Positions 27,681-38,926 of a stretch of DNA of 64,000 nt are shown in pieces; within the stretch, counting starts at the first letter, position 1; every line of letters starts with the position of its first letter. Below the pieces are notes generated by a model. It saw only the letters and a program-made list of their open reading frames with translations. It was not told the origin of the DNA and did not search any database. The DNA comes from Streptomyces sp. WAC08241 (GTDB lineage Bacteria > Actinomycetota > Actinomycetes > Streptomycetales > Streptomycetaceae): positions 6,355,001 through 6,419,000 of the forward strand of contig CP042279.1 of assembly GCA_007858575.1 (NCBI GenBank). Direction: 5' to 3'. The position numbers and the translations under genes were made by a program.

Positions 27681-29175
27681 TCAGTGCACGCCGCCCATGA
27701 GGGCCTTGACCTTCCTGCGGTACATGAAGATCGCGACACCGGCGAGCGCCGCCAGGATGCCCTGGCTGGCGAACCACGCCTGGGTGTCGGTCGGCGCGCC
27801 GATGAGCTGGAGCAGGGCGATCACGGAGTCGCCCGCCGTCACGGCGAGGAACCAGACGCCCATCATCTGGGAGGCGTACTTGGCCGGGGCGAGCTTCGTG
27901 GTCAGCGACAGGCCTACGGGGAGAGGCACAGCTCGCCGACGGTCTGGATGAAGTAGACGCTGACGAGCCACATCGGGGAGACCTTGGCGTCGCCGGCCGC
28001 CAGACCCTGGGCGACCATCATGACGCCGAAGGAGCCGCCGATCAGGACCAGGGCCGCCGCGAACTTCGACAGCGTGCTCGGCTCCTTGTCCCGCTTGAAG
28101 AGGGCGACCCACAGCATGGCGAACAGCGGGGCCAGCGCCATCACGAACAGCGGGTTCAGCGACTGGAACCAGCTCTCGGGAAGCTGAAGCCGAAGAGCGT
28201 CGACTGCGTGTCGTTCTTGGCGAAGAGGGAGAGCGTCGAGCCGGTCTGGTCGTAGATGCCCCAGAAGACGGCGGCGGCCACGAAGAACCAGATGTAGCCG
28301 GACATGCGGCCCTGCTCCACCGGAGAGAGGTCCTTGTCCCGCTTGATGCGGATCAGGTACCAGGCGGGCAGCACCAGGCCCAGGATCGTCAGCGGCCACA
28401 GGGCCCAGTCGATGGTGAAGAGACCGGCGAGGCCGACGACGGCGTACGCGGCGGCCGCGACGCCCAGCCAGATCAGCGCCTTCCTGACCACGGCGGAGCG
28501 CTCCTCGGCGCTCAGCGGGGACGGGACCTTGTTCGACTCCTGGCTCAGGAAGCGGAAGCCGAAGAAGTAGAAGAGCAGACCGAAGGCCATGCCGACGCCG
28601 GCCATGGCGAAGCCGAGGTGCCAGTTGACCTCCTGGCCGACCCAGCCGATCGTCAGCGGAGCGACGAAGGCACCCAGGTTGATGCCCATGTAGAAGATCG
28701 TGAAGCCGCCGTGCGCCGCGGGTCGTTCTTGTCCGGTAGAGGTGGCCGACCATCGTGGAGATGTTGGCCTTCAGGACACCGGAACCCGCCGCGATCAGCG
28801 CCAGCCCGACGAAGAAGGAGATCTCGGCCGGAACGGCCAGCAGGAAGTGTCCGGCCATGATGACGACACCCGCGACGGCCACGGCCTTGCGGGCACCCCA
28901 CACGCGGTCGCCGAGCCAGCCGCCCGGAAGGGCGAGCAGGTAGACCATCGCGTTGTAGACGGAGTAGATCGCGACGGCGGTCGCGTCCTTCATCCCCAGC
29001 TCGCCGTCGGCCACGTTCGTGGCCAGGTACAGGACGAGGAGGGCACGCATGCCGTAGAAGCTGTAGCGCTCCCACATCTCCGTCATGAAGAGGAAGGCCA
29101 AGCCCATCGGTGGCCGAGGAACGTCTTCTCGGAACCGGAGGTCCCGGTCGAAGACGCCGTCAGGCTGGACGCCAT
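27681..29175 (-). CDS. POT/PTR family proton-dependent oligopeptide transporter
   Basis: Twelve-to-fourteen-segment MFS transporter of about 498 residues, importing di- and tripeptides with protons. ATG 29175. Family motifs: FLFMTEMWERYSFYGMRALL in helix 1 (ExxERF-like), GGWLGDRVWGARKAVAV, GSGVLKANISTMVGHLY and FYMGINLGAFVAPLTIGWVG. Near the C-terminus are SVYFIQTVGELCLSPVGLS and MGVWFLAVTAGD. Breaks near 29110, 28728, 28185 and 27915. Monocistronic; convergent with 27256-27605. Confidence 0.93.
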
Positions 29176-29598
29176 GTCGATCCTTGCTCTGTCGGGACGC
29201 TCGCCTTGTGAGCGGGGTGCGCCCGGTGGGGAGGCCGGCACCGGGGAATCGTGGAACTCCACCGGGATCCACGCCCCGGGAGACGCGTCTTCGCGTCCCG
29301 GGACCCGGCCCACAGGTCATTCGCCGTCATCGAGGGTGACTGGGCCCCCTCACGCAGAAAAGAGGACCCCGACCCACCAAGCCGGCCGAAGGTCCCCGAA
29401 TACCGCAACAGACGTCTCGCCACCATACGACACGACAGTGCCGGATATGGAAGGACTTGAGACATGGATCACAGGCGGAAGTGCAACCGTACAGGGTCAT
29501 TCGAAGGTCCCCACAGGATGGCCGCAAGATCCCCAGGCGCTCCCCGGGTCCCGCGCATCGCGCCCCGGGGCGGGCGCCGTGCGGACTACCATCACCCC
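29176..29598. other. divergent promoter region, transporter and two-component system
   Basis: About 420 bases with no convincing gene. It should hold both divergent promoters. GC content is lower than in the surroundings between 29390 and 29510. No clear palindrome or consensus promoter was found by eye. Confidence 0.5.
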
Positions 29599-30275
29599 AT
29601 GACCCGTGTACTGCTCGCCGAGGACGACGCGTCCATCTCGGAACCGCTGGCCCGCGCCCTGCGGAGGGAGGGGTACGAGGTCGAGGTCCGCGAGGACGGC
29701 CCCACCGCGCTCGACGCCGGCCTCCAGGGCGGCGTCGACCTGGTCGTGCTCGACCTGGGCCTCCCCGGCATGGACGGACTCGAGGTCGCCCGGCGACTGC
29801 GCGCCGAGGGGCACGCGATCCCCATCCTGGTGCTCACCGCGCGCGCCGACGAGGTCGACACCGTCGTCGGGCTCGACGCGGGCGCCGACGACTACGTCAC
29901 CAAGCCCTTCCGGCTCGCCGAGCTCCTCGCCCGGGTCCGGGCCCTGCTCCGGCGCGGCGCCACCGAGCCCGTCGCCGCCCCTCCACCCACGGCGTGCGGA
30001 TCGACGTCGAGTCGCACCGCGCCTGGATGGGCGACGAGGAGCTCCAGCTCACCGCCAAGGAGTTCGACCTCCTCCGGGTCCTCGTCCGGGACGCCGGCCG
30101 GGTCGTCACCCGCGACCAACTGATGCGCGAGGTCTGGGACACCACCTGGTGGTCCTCCACCAAGACCCTCGACATGCACATCTCGTGGCTGCGCAAGAAG
30201 CTCGGCGACGACGCGGCGAACCCGCGCTACATCGCCACCGTCCGCGGCGTCGGCTTCCGCTTCGAGAAGAGCTAG
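29599..30275 (+). CDS. OmpR-family response regulator
   Basis: ATG 29599 gives MTRVLLAEDDASISEPLARA. The receiver has the acidic pair EDD, phospho-acceptor Asp in LVVLDLGLPGMDGLEV and the conserved Lys in DDYVTKPFRLAELLAR. One break near 29982 lies in the linker. The winged helix (Trans_reg_C) follows: LTAKEFDLLRVLVRDAGRVV, REVWDTTWWSSTKTLDMHI and RYIATVRGVGFRFEKS. About 226 residues. It pairs with the histidine kinase 21 bases downstream. Targets unknown. Confidence 0.94.
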
Positions 30276-30296
30276 CACCTCCAGAGAGAAGCAGCC

Positions 30297-31564
30297 GTGC
30301 GCCGCCGTCTGATCAACTCCACGCTCGCCGTGGTGCTCGTCGTCATCGCCGTCTTCGGCGTCTCCCTCGTCATCGTCGAGACCCGCACGATCGCGGGCAG
30401 CGCCCAGGAGAGCGTGGACTCGGAGGCGCTGCGGATCGTCTCCATCGTCGACAGCCGGCTCATCGGCGGCGAGCCGGTCAACCCGGACATCCTCGCCGAG
30501 CAGAGCGGCGCCAAGCGGTACGCGCAGATCCGCATCCCCGGCCGCGAACCGATCGCGATCGGGGAGCGCCCCGAGGGCGAGGTCATCCGCGGCTCCGCCA
30601 CGGGCGAGCGCGGCGAGACCGTGACCGTCGAGGAGTCCCGCTCGGCCGTCACCGCCGAGGTCGGCCGCACCCTCCTGATCATCGGCGCGGTGGCCCTGCT
30701 CGCCGTCGTCGCAGCCGTCCTCCTCGCCGTACGGCAGGCCAACCGGCTCGCCTCCCCGCTCACCGACCTCGCGGAGACCGCCGAACGCCTCGGCTCCGGC
30801 GACCCGCGCCCCCGGCACAAGCGGTACGGGGTGCCCGAGCTGGACCGGGTCGCGGACGTCCTGGACGCCTCCGCCGAGCGGATCGCCCGGATGCTCACTG
30901 CCGAGCGCCGGCTCGCCGCCGACGCCTCCCACCAGCTCCGCACGCCCCTCACCGCGCTCTCCATGCGGTTGGAGGAGGTCGCCGTCGCCGACGACCTGGA
31001 GACGGTCAAGGAGGAGGCCACGATCGCGCTCACCCAGGTCGAGCGGCTCACCGACGTCGTGCAGCGGCTCCTCACCAACTCCCGCGACCCCCGCACCGGC
31101 TCCGCCGTCGCCTTCGACCTGGACGAGGTCGTCAAGCAGCAGATCGAGGAGTGGCGGCCGGCCTACCGCAGCGCGGGGCGGGCCATCGTGCACTCGGGGA
31201 AGCAGGGGATGCGGGCCGGGCACCCCGGGCGCGGTCGCCCAGGTCCTCGCCGCCCTGATCGAGAACTCGCTCATGCACGGCGGCGGCACGGTCGCCCTGC
31301 GGACCCGGGTCACCGGCAACCAGTCCGTGATCGAGGTCACCGACGAGGGCCGGGCGTCCCGGCCGACCTCGGCGCGCGGATCTTCGAGCGGGCCGTCAGC
31401 GGCCGCAGCTCCACCGGCATCGGCCTGGCGGTCGCCCGCGACCTCGCGGAGGCCGACGGCGGGCGCCTGGAGCTCCTCCAGCAGCAGCTGCCGGTCTTCG
31501 CGCTCTTCCTGAGCCGCGAGGTCAGGGGCCCTCGGAGGAACCCGAGGACCGCCCCGTACGGTGA
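30297..31564 (+). CDS. membrane sensor histidine kinase
   Basis: GTG 30297. Membrane segment 1 (residues 8-28), a short extracytoplasmic sensor domain (to about 120), membrane segment 2 (LLIIGAVALLAVVAAVLLAV), HAMP domain (RQANRLASPLTDLAETAERL), then the H-box with the phosphorylated His in ASHQLRTPLTALSMRLEEV. The catalytic domain follows: N-box LIENSLMHGGGT, G1 VTDEGPG-like and G2 STGIGLAVARDLAEADGG. Breaks near 31215, 31355 and 31530. With the last repaired it ends EEPEDRPVR at 31564. About 423 residues. Confidence 0.9.
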
Positions 31565-32118
31565 AAGGCCCGGTCCAGGGCCGGTCGGACCCGGTCAGGC
31601 CAGGTCAGACCCGGTCGGGTTGGCGGCGGGTGCCTGCCGCGGGCCTGCTCCAGGAACGATTCGGCGGTCTGCACGGTCTCCTTCGCCGGCAGGGCGCGGA
31701 AGACCCAGGTGCGGTACGACCAGAAGCGGAACAGGGTCGCGACCCCGATCCCGAAGAACTTGAAGAAGTTGCTCGCCAGCGGACCGTCCCAGCCGAAGCC
31801 GTAGGTCGCCGCGTAGAGCAGCCCGTTCTGGATCACCAGGCCGATCAGGCTGAAGACCAGGAAGAGGGACATCTCCTTGGTGCGGCTGCTCTTGTCCCGG
31901 TCCCGGTAGGTGAAGTACCGGAAGCCGACGTAGTTGAACGCGATCGCGACCACGGTGGCGACGACGCTCGCCCGCACGACCGGCAGGTCCGAGAAGTGCC
32001 GCACGAGGTTGAACACCCCGAGGTCGACGAGAACCCCCACGGCGCCCACGGCGCCGAACTTCGCGACCTCGCGGAAGAGCCGGTCGAGTCGCGTGCGCAG
32101 TGCGCCGGGTTCACTCAT
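31522..32118 (-). CDS. GtrA-like family membrane protein
   Basis: ATG 32118. Four membrane segments begin with FREVAKFGAVGAVGVLVDLG, then VVATVVAIAFNYVGFRYFTY, LFLVFSLIGLVIQNGLLYA and FFKFFGIGVATLFRFWSYRT, the GtrA/DPMS pattern. Such proteins take part in moving or modifying lipid-linked sugars. The C-terminal tail beyond WVFRALPAKETVQTAES is Pro/Arg-rich, and its last 14 codons overlap the convergent kinase gene. A missing base could shorten it to about 31610. Lone gene. Confidence 0.85.
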   Translation of the reverse strand: MSEPGALRTRLDRLFREVAKFGAVGAVGVLVDLGVFNLVRHFSDLPVVRASVVATVVAIAFNYVGFRYFTYRDRDKSSRTKEMSLFLVFSLIGLVIQNGLLYAATYGFGWDGPLASNFFKFFGIGVATLFRFWSYRTWVFRALPAKETVQTAESFLEQARGRHPPPTRPGLTWPDRVRPALDRAFHRTGRSSGSSEGP

Positions 32119-32329
32119 GGTGATGGCTCTGTCCCGTCCGTCCGGGTGACGTCCGGGTGACGTCAACCAGTCCATGCTAACCAGGGGCCTCTGGCACATG
32201 CCGGTGTACCGCGCAAACCACGGCCGAACCCCCGCCCCGCCCGTGCTTCCGCCCGCGCGTCTTCCCATGATCCTTGTGTCAAAACACAGCCGGACGAGTG
32301 TTCCCCGATGGTGCGGATACCCTAAGAGG

Positions 32330-33466
32330 GTGACGTTTCCGGTAGTCGGCATGGTCGGTGGCGGTCAGCTCGCCCGAATGACCCACGAGGCGGGCATCCC
32401 CTCGGCATCAAGTTCAAGCTCCTCAGTGACACTCCGCAGGACTCCGCGGCCCAGGTGGTGAGCGAGGTCGTCATCGGCGACTACCGCGACCTGGACACGC
32501 TGCGTGACTTCGCGCGCGGATGCGACGTGATCACCTTCGATCACGAGCACGTCCCCACCGAGCACCTGCGCGCCCTGGAGGCGGACGGCATCCCCGTCCG
32601 GCCGGGGCCCGACGCGCTGGTGCACGCGCAGGACAAGGGGTGATGCGCGCCCGGCTCGACGCGATCGGCGCGCCGAGCCCGCGCCACCGCATCGTCGCGG
32701 ACCCGGCGGACGCGGAGGCCTTCGCGGCCGGGGTCGGGGGCTTCCCGATCATCCTCAAGACCGTGCGCGGCGGCTACGACGGCAAGGGCGTCTGGTTCGT
32801 GCGTTCGCCCGAGGACGCCCGCGACCCCTTCCTGGCCGGCGTGCCGGTCCTCGCGGAGGAGAAGGTCGACTTCGCGCGCGAGCTGGCGGCGAACATCGTC
32901 CGCTCCCCGCACGGCCAGGCCGTCGCCTACCCGGTCGTCGAGTCCCGCCAGGTCGACGGCGTCTGCGACACCGTGATCGCGCCCGCCCCCGGCCTGTCCG
33001 AGGAGCTGTCCGGGCAGGCCCAGGAGCTGGCGCTGCGGATCGCCCGGGAGCTGGGCGTCGTCGGCCACCTCGCCGTGGAGCTGTTCGAGACCACCGACGG
33101 CCGCATCCTCGTCAACGAGCTGGCGATGCGCCCGCACAACTCCGGCCACTGGACCCAGGACGGCGCGATCACCTCGCAGTTCGCCAACCACGTCCGCGCG
33201 GTCCTCGACCTGCCCTCGGCGACCCGCGCCCCCGCGCGCGGTGGACCGTGATGTGCAACGTCCTGGGCGGCGACTACCCGGACATGTACTCCGCGTACCT
33301 GCACTGCATGGCCAGGGACCCGCAGCTCAAGATCCACATGTACGGCAAGGACGTGAAGCCCGGACGCAAGGTGGGCCACGTCAACACCTACGGCGACGAC
33401 CTGGACGACGTGCTGGAGCGCGCCCGTCACGCCGCCGGCTACCTGCGAGGAACGATCACCGAATGA
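32330..33466 (+). CDS. purK: N5-carboxyaminoimidazole ribonucleotide synthase
   Basis: ATP-grasp enzyme of purine synthesis that carboxylates AIR to N5-CAIR. GTG 32330 reads VTFPVVGMVGGGQLARM; a GGATACCCT -10-like element ends only about 10 bases upstream, so a leaderless transcript is possible. Later motifs are VITFDHEHVPTEHLRALEAD, IILKTVRGGYDGKGVWFV, LVNELAMRPHNSGHWTQDG and PQLKIHMYGKDVKPGRKVGH. Breaks near 32398, 32638 and 33222. The stop overlaps the purE start (ATGA). Confidence 0.95.
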
Positions 33467-33990
33467 GCACCAGCCCCGTCGTCGGCATCGTCATGGGTTC
33501 GGACTCCGACTGGCCCGTCATGGAGGCCGCCGCCCAGGCCCTGGACGAGTTCGAGATCCCGTACGAGGTCGACGTCGTCTCCGCGCACCGCATGCCGCGC
33601 GAGATGATCGCGTACGGCGAGGAGGCCGCCGGGCGCGGGCTCAAGGCGATCGTCGCGGGCGCGGGCGGCGCCGCCCACCTGCCCGGCATGCTCGCCTCCG
33701 TCACGCCGCTGCCCGTCATCGGCGTGCCCGTGCCGCTGAAGTACCTCGACGGCATGGACTCGCTGCTCTCCATCGTGCAGATGCCGGCCGGCGTGCCGGT
33801 CGCCACGGTCTCCGTCGGCGGCGCCCGGAACGCGGGCCTGCTCGCGGCCCGGATCCTCGCCGCGCACGACCCGGCGCTGCTGGACCGGATGCGCGCCTTC
33901 CAGCGGGAGCTGAACGACCAGGCGACGGAGAAGGGCGCGCGGCTGCGGGCCAAGGTCGAGGGCGCCGAGTCCTTCGGGTTCGCCCGGTGA
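33463..33990 (+). CDS. purE: N5-carboxyaminoimidazole ribonucleotide mutase
   Basis: Intact 175-residue class I PurE, converting N5-CAIR to CAIR. Motifs: IVMGSDSDWPVMEAAAQAL, VDVVSAHRMPREMIAYGEEA, IVAGAGGAAHLPGMLAS, and VATVSVGGARNAGLLAARIL. ATG 33463 overlaps the purK stop, and its own TGA overlaps the next GTG, so purK-purE-dipeptidase are translationally coupled. Confidence 0.97.
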   Translation: MSTSPVVGIVMGSDSDWPVMEAAAQALDEFEIPYEVDVVSAHRMPREMIAYGEEAAGRGLKAIVAGAGGAAHLPGMLASVTPLPVIGVPVPLKYLDGMDSLLSIVQMPAGVPVATVSVGGARNAGLLAARILAAHDPALLDRMRAFQRELNDQATEKGARLRAKVEGAESFGFAR

Positions 33991-35188
33991 CTGCCGCCGA
34001 CCGCCTCGCCGAGGCGCGGGAGCTGCTCGCCGGCCACCCCGTGGTGGACGGCCACAACGACCTGCCGTGGAGCGCTGCGCGAGCACGTGCGGTACGACCT
34101 GGACCGGATGGACATCGCGGCCGACCAGAGCGGCGCGCTCCACACCGACCTGGCCCGGCTGCGGGCCGGCGGGGTCGGCGCCCAGTTCTGGTCCGTGTAC
34201 GTGCCCTGCCGGCTCGCCGGGGACGACGCGGTCAGCGCCACCCTGGAGCAGATCGACGTCGTCGACCAGCTCCTGGAGCGGTACGCGGCCGACCTCGCGC
34301 CCGCCCTGACGGCGGACGACATGGAGGCGGCCCGCGAGCAGGGCCGCATCGCCTCCCTCAAGGGGGCCGAGGGCGGCCACTCGATCAACAACTCCCTCGC
34401 CACCCTGCGCGCGCTGCACGCCCTGGGCGTGCGCTACATGACGCTCACCCACAACGACAACAACGACTGGGCGGACTCGGCGACCGACGAGCCGGGCGTC
34501 GGCGGGCTCTCCGCCTTCGGCCGGCAGGTCGTCCGCGAGATGAACCGCTCCGGCATGCTCGTCGACCTCTCGCACGTGGCCGCGACGACCATGCGGGACG
34601 CCCTGGACGCCACCGCCGCGCCGGTGATCTTCTCGCACTCCTCGGCCCGCGCGGTCTGCGACCACCCGCGCAACGTCCCGGACGACGTCCTGGAGCGGCT
34701 GCCCCCAACGGCGGCGTCGCGATGGCCACCTTCGTGCCCAAGTTCATCCTCCCGGCGGCCGTCGAGTGGACCGCGCGGGCGGACGAGAACCTGCGGGAGC
34801 ACGGCTTCGACCACCTCGACACCACGGCCGCGGCGATGGCGCTGCACCGCGCCTTCGAGGAGGCGAACCCGCGCCCGGTGGCCACCGCCGCCACGGTCGC
34901 CGACCACCTCGACCACATGCGCGAGGCGGCCGGGATCGACCACGTCGGCATCGGCGGCGACTACGACGGGACGGCCTTCACCCCGGCGGGCCTCGACGAT
35001 GTCGCCGGCTACCCGAACCTGATCGCGGAGCTCCTCCACCGCGGCTGGTCGCACCCGGACCTGGCCAAGCTGACCTGGTCCAACGCGGTCCGCGTCCTGC
35101 GCGACGCGGAGGACGTCTCCCGCGACCTGAGGAACGGCACGGCCCCGTCGAACGCGACGATCGAGTCCCTGGACGGCTGGGGGCCTGA
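33987..35188 (+). CDS. membrane dipeptidase (renal dipeptidase family, M19)
   Basis: Zinc dipeptidase-like protein of about 400 residues. GTG 33987. Metal ligands: PVVDGHNDLPW (HxD), KGAEGGHSI (Glu), LVDLSHVAATTM and VIFSHSSARAVCDHPRN (His), GIGGDYDGT (Asp). Breaks near 34072, 34705 and 35178; after the last repair it ends LDGWGA at 35188. Coupled to purE. In other actinomycetes a dipeptidase commonly follows purE, but a role in purine metabolism is not evident. Confidence 0.92.
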
Positions 35189-35203
35189 CGGCCCGGGCCG
35201 CCC

Positions 35204-35582
35204 CTACCGGTCCACGCAGAGGCAGAACGGGTGCCCGACCGGGTCCGCGTACACGCGGAAGTCACGGTCGGGCCCGCCCGCGTCGAGGAGCTTGGCGCCG
35301 AGCGCGAGGACCTGCCTCGCCCCGGTCGAGGTCGTCCACGGTCAGGTCCAGGTGGAACTGCTGCCCGCCCTCCTCCTCGGGCCAGCGCGGCGCGACGTAC
35401 CCGGAGACCTCCTGGAAGGCGAGCTGGGTGCCGTCGTGCCCGGAGAGCATCACTCAGGAGTCGCCCTCCTCGGGGTCCGAGGAGACGCGGGGCGAGCCGC
35501 CGAGGATCCCGGCGTAGAAGGTGGCGAGGGACATGGGGTCGGGACAGTCCAGGACGACGGACCGCAGGGTGGCGACGGGCAT
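35204..35582 (-). pseudogene. VOC/glyoxalase-like protein with in-frame stop
   Basis: ATG 35582 reads MPVATLRSVVLDCPDPMSLA, then TFYAGILGGSPRV and SDPEEGDS, then TGA at 35456-35454, then VMLSGHDGTQLAFQEVSGYV and QQFHLDLTVDDLDRGE. After a further break near 35322 it ends with GHPFCLCVDR at 35204. The stop stands where Trp (TGG) is expected before VML, a single G-to-A change. It is either a true nonsense mutation or another sequence error. The fold matches VOC metalloenzymes; function unknown. Confidence 0.6.
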
Positions 35583-35678
35583 GGCTCTCCTCTTTCGCAG
35601 GGGTTCCGCGGGTGCCGCGGAAGCGGGGAACGTTCTCCTGTCCCCGCCTACCCACCCCGGCGCGGGCCAAGGCCCTGC

Positions 35679-36235
35679 CTAACCCTCCAGGAGCTCCAGC
35701 TCCTCGTCCGTGAACCGGGCGGTGCAGGCGTCCTCCGTGGCCGTGACCGTGGCCATGCGGAGCACGTCCATGTCGGTGTGCCGGGCGAAGAGGGTCCATC
35801 CCCGCTTCTCGTACCGGGCCATGAGCACGAAGCCGTCCTCACCGACCGGTATCCGCTCGACGGGCTTCCGCTCCTTCCAGCCGCGCTCCGCGAGGGCCAC
35901 GAGGACGCCGTGGAACTGCCGCTCCGCCTCGGCGGCCTTCAGGCCCCCGTCGGCCGACCAGGCGGCCGAGCAGGCCGCCATCCGGGCCGTCACGTCCTCC
36001 CGTCTCCGCTCCTCGGCGGTGGACGGGCCGTCGGAGGGGCCTCGGGCCTCGGGGACACCGTCTTCGCACCGCCGGGCAGCCCGGCGGCCGCGCCCGCCGC
36101 GTCCAGGTCCGCCTGGGCGGCCTCCCTGCCGAAGGCGGCCGGGCCCTCCGCCCCACCGCCGCACCCGGTGACGAGCACCGCGCCGACGGCGACGGCGGCC
36201 GCGGTCCGTACGAATCCGCCCATGGCGGTGCGCAT
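35679..36235 (-). CDS. putative lipoprotein, unknown function
   Basis: ATG 36235 gives MRTAMGGFVRTAAAVAVGA, then VLVTGC, a clear lipobox. One break near 36058. The mature domain (about 160 residues) has RREDVTARMAACSAAWSAD, RQFHGVLVALAERGWKE, DGFVLMARYEKRGWTLFARH and TDEELELLEG. No family recognised. It starts 28 bases after the UDP-glucose dehydrogenase stop on the same strand, so they may be cotranscribed. Confidence 0.72.
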
Positions 36236-36262
36236 GCTGTCCCCCCCCCAGGTTTTCCGGCG

Positions 36263-37586
36263 CTACGCGCGCGGGCGGCCCATCGCCCGGTACGTCCAGC
36301 CCGCCCCGCGCCACCGCGCCGCGTCCAGCGCGTTGCGGCCGTCCAGGAGGATCCGGGCGGAGACGGCCTCGCCCAGCTCCGCCGGGTCCAGCTCGCGGAA
36401 CTCGCGCCACTCCGTCAGGTGCAGCACCACGTCCGCCCGCGCACGGCCTCCAGGGCCGAGTCCGCGTACCCCAGGGTCGGGAAGAGGCGGCGGGCGTTGT
36501 CCATGCCCTTCGGGTCGTAGACGGTGACCTGGCCGCCCTGGAGGTGTATCTGCCCGGCCACGTTGAGCGCGGGGGAGTCGCGGACGTCGTCCGAGTCCGG
36601 CTTGAAGGTGGCGCCGAGGACGGCGACCCGGCGGCCCAGGAAGGAGTTCCCGCCCAGGGCCTCGCGGGCCATCTCGACCATCTGGCCGCGCCGCCGCATG
36701 TTGATGGAGTCGATCTCGCGGAGGAAGGTCAGCGCCTGGTCGGCGCCCAGCTCGCCCGCCCGGGCCATGAACGCCCGGATGTCCTTCGGCAGGCAGCCGC
36801 CGCCGAAGCCGATGCCGGCCCGCAGGAACTTGGCGCCGATCCGGTCGTCGTGGCCGATGGCCTCCGCCAGCTTGGCGACGTCGCCGTCCGCGGCCTCGCA
36901 GACCTCCGCCATCGCGTTGATGAAGGAGATCTTGGTGGCGAGGAAGGAGTTCGCGGCGGTCTTCACCAGCTCGGCCGTGGGGAAGTCGGTCACGACGAAC
37001 GGCGAGCCCTCGCCGACCGGCACCGCGTACACCTCGCGCAGCAGCTTCTCGGCCCGCTCGCCGCGCACGCCGACCACGATCCGGTCCGGGTGCAGGGTGT
37101 CGTCGACGGCGAAGCCCTCCCGCAGGAACTCGGGGTTCCAGGCCAGCTCGACGCCCGCCGGGAGCAGGGCTGCGAGCCGCTCGGCCGAGCCGACCGGCAC
37201 GGTCGACTTGCCGACGACCAGGGCCCCTTCCCGTACGACCCCGGAGAGGGAGGCGAAGGCGGCGTCCACGTAGCTCATGTCGCAGGCGTACTCGCCGTGC
37301 TTCTGCGGGGTGTTCACGCAGACGAAGTGCACGTCGCCGAAGGCGCCCACCTCCTCCCAGGAGGTGGTGAACCGCAGCCGGCCGCTCGACCCCTCGATGC
37401 CGGCCACGTGCCGCGCGAGCAGCTCTTCGAGCCCCGGCTCGTACATCGGGACCCGGCCGGAGGACAGCAGCTCGATCTTCTCGGGGACGACGTCGAGGCC
37501 GAGCACCTCGAAGCCCAGTTCCGCCATGGCCGCGGCGTGGGTGGCGCCGAGGTAGCCGGTGCCGATCACGGTGATCTTGAGGCCAT
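36263..37586 (-). CDS. UDP-glucose 6-dehydrogenase
   Basis: NAD-dependent enzyme making UDP-glucuronate for wall polymers or capsule. ATG 37586 needs one C to read MALKITVIGTGYLGATHAAA (Rossmann loop). NPEFLREGFAVDD binds substrate, KTAANSFLATKISFINAMAE holds the conserved Lys, and the catalytic Cys lies in AGIGFGGGCLPKDIRAF. The C-terminal NAD-like domain begins RRVAVLGATFKPDSDDVRDS. A break near 36440 is followed by DVVLHLTEWREFRELDP. About 441 residues. Likely supplies the adjacent LCP and glycosyltransferase genes. Confidence 0.94.
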
Positions 37587-37711
37587 GCGGTACTCCAGGA
37601 GGGTCGGGCGGAATGCCTGCCCGAGCATAGCCGTGCCCTGGCCGGGGGCTCGGTCACGCCCTACCCTTTGGGTTACTCAACGGTAGTCAGCAAGCGTGGG
37701 AGTGAGTGGAC

Positions 37712-38868
37712 GTGGCGGGTTCTGGCGATTTCGACCTGTATCGGCCTTCCGAGGAGCACGACATGCTCCGGGAGTCGGTGCGTGCGCTGGCGGAGGCGAA
37801 GATCGCGCGTTCGCGGCGGCGGTGGACGAGGAGGGGCGGTTTCCGCAGGAGGCCCTGGACGCGCTGGTCGCCAACGACCTGCACGCGGTGCACGTGCCCG
37901 AGGCCTACGGGGGTGCGGGGGCGGACGCGCTGGCGACGGTGATCGTGATCGAGGAGGTCGCCCGGGTGTGCGGCTCGTCCTCGCTGATCCCGGCGGTCAA
38001 CAAGCTGGGCTCGCTGCCGGTGGTCCTGTCCGGCTCCGAGGAGCTCAAGCACCGGTTCCTGGGCCCGCTGGCCAAGGGCGACGCGATGTTCTCCTACGCC
38101 CTGTCGGAGCCGGACGCCGGTTCGGACGCGGCCGGGATGAAGACCCGCGCGGTGCGCGACGGCGACTTCTGGGTCCTCGACGGCGTCAAGCGGTGGATCA
38201 CCAACGCCGGGGTGTCGCAGTACTACACGGTGATGGCCGTCACCGACCCCGAGAAGCGCTCCCGGGGCATCTCCGCGTTCGTGGTCGACAAGGACGACGA
38301 GGGCGTCTCCTTCGGAGCGCCGGAGAAGAAGCTGGGCATCAAGGGCTCGCCCACCCGCGAGGTCTACCTCGACCACGTCCGCATCCCCGCGGACCGCATG
38401 ATCGGGGCGGAGGGCACCGGGTTCGCCACCGCCATGAAGACCCTGGACCACACCCGCATCACCATCGCCGCCCAGGCCATCGGCATCGCCCAGGGCGCCC
38501 TGGACTACGCCAAGGGCTACGTGAAGGAGCGCAAGCAGTTCGGCAAGCCGATCGCCGACTTCCAGGGCGTGCAGTTCATGCTCGCCGACATGGCCATGAA
38601 GCTCGAGGCCGCCCGCCAGCTCACCTACGCCGCCGCCGCCAAGAGTGAGCGCGTCGACGGTGACCTGACCTTCTTCGGCGCCGCCGCCAAGTGCTTCGCC
38701 TCCGACGTCGCCATGGAGGTCACCACCGACGCCGTCCAGCTCCTGGGCGGCTACGGCTACACCCGCGACTACCCCGTCGAGCGCATGATGCGCGACGCCA
38801 AGATCACCCAGATCTACGAAGGCACCAACCAGATCCAGCGCATCGTCATGGCCCGCAACCTCCCGTAG
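37712..38868 (+). CDS. acyl-CoA dehydrogenase
   Basis: FAD enzyme of about 386 residues that introduces the first double bond in beta-oxidation. GTG 37712 (alternative 37706) reads VAGSGDFDLYRPSEEHDMLR. FAD and substrate motifs are YALSEPDAGSDAAGMKTRA and KRWITNAGVSQYYTVMAV; the catalytic Glu is in TQIYEGTNQIQRIVMARNL, and the C-terminal helices hold QLLGGYGYTRDYPVERMMRD. One break near 37808. A CTACC...GGTAG inverted repeat around 37662-37688 lies upstream. A strong terminator follows. Confidence 0.95.
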
Positions 38869-38875
38869 GGATGGC

Positions 38876-38912
38876 GGAAGGGCGCCCCGTCACGAGACGG
38901 GGGCGCCCTTCC
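38876..38912. terminator. bidirectional terminator hairpin
   Basis: GGAAGGGCGCCCCGT pairs with ACGGGGGCGCCCTTCC, 7 bases after the acyl-CoA dehydrogenase stop and 15 before the convergent LCP stop. Confidence 0.85.
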
Positions 38913-38926
38913 GTACGTCCGAGGGG

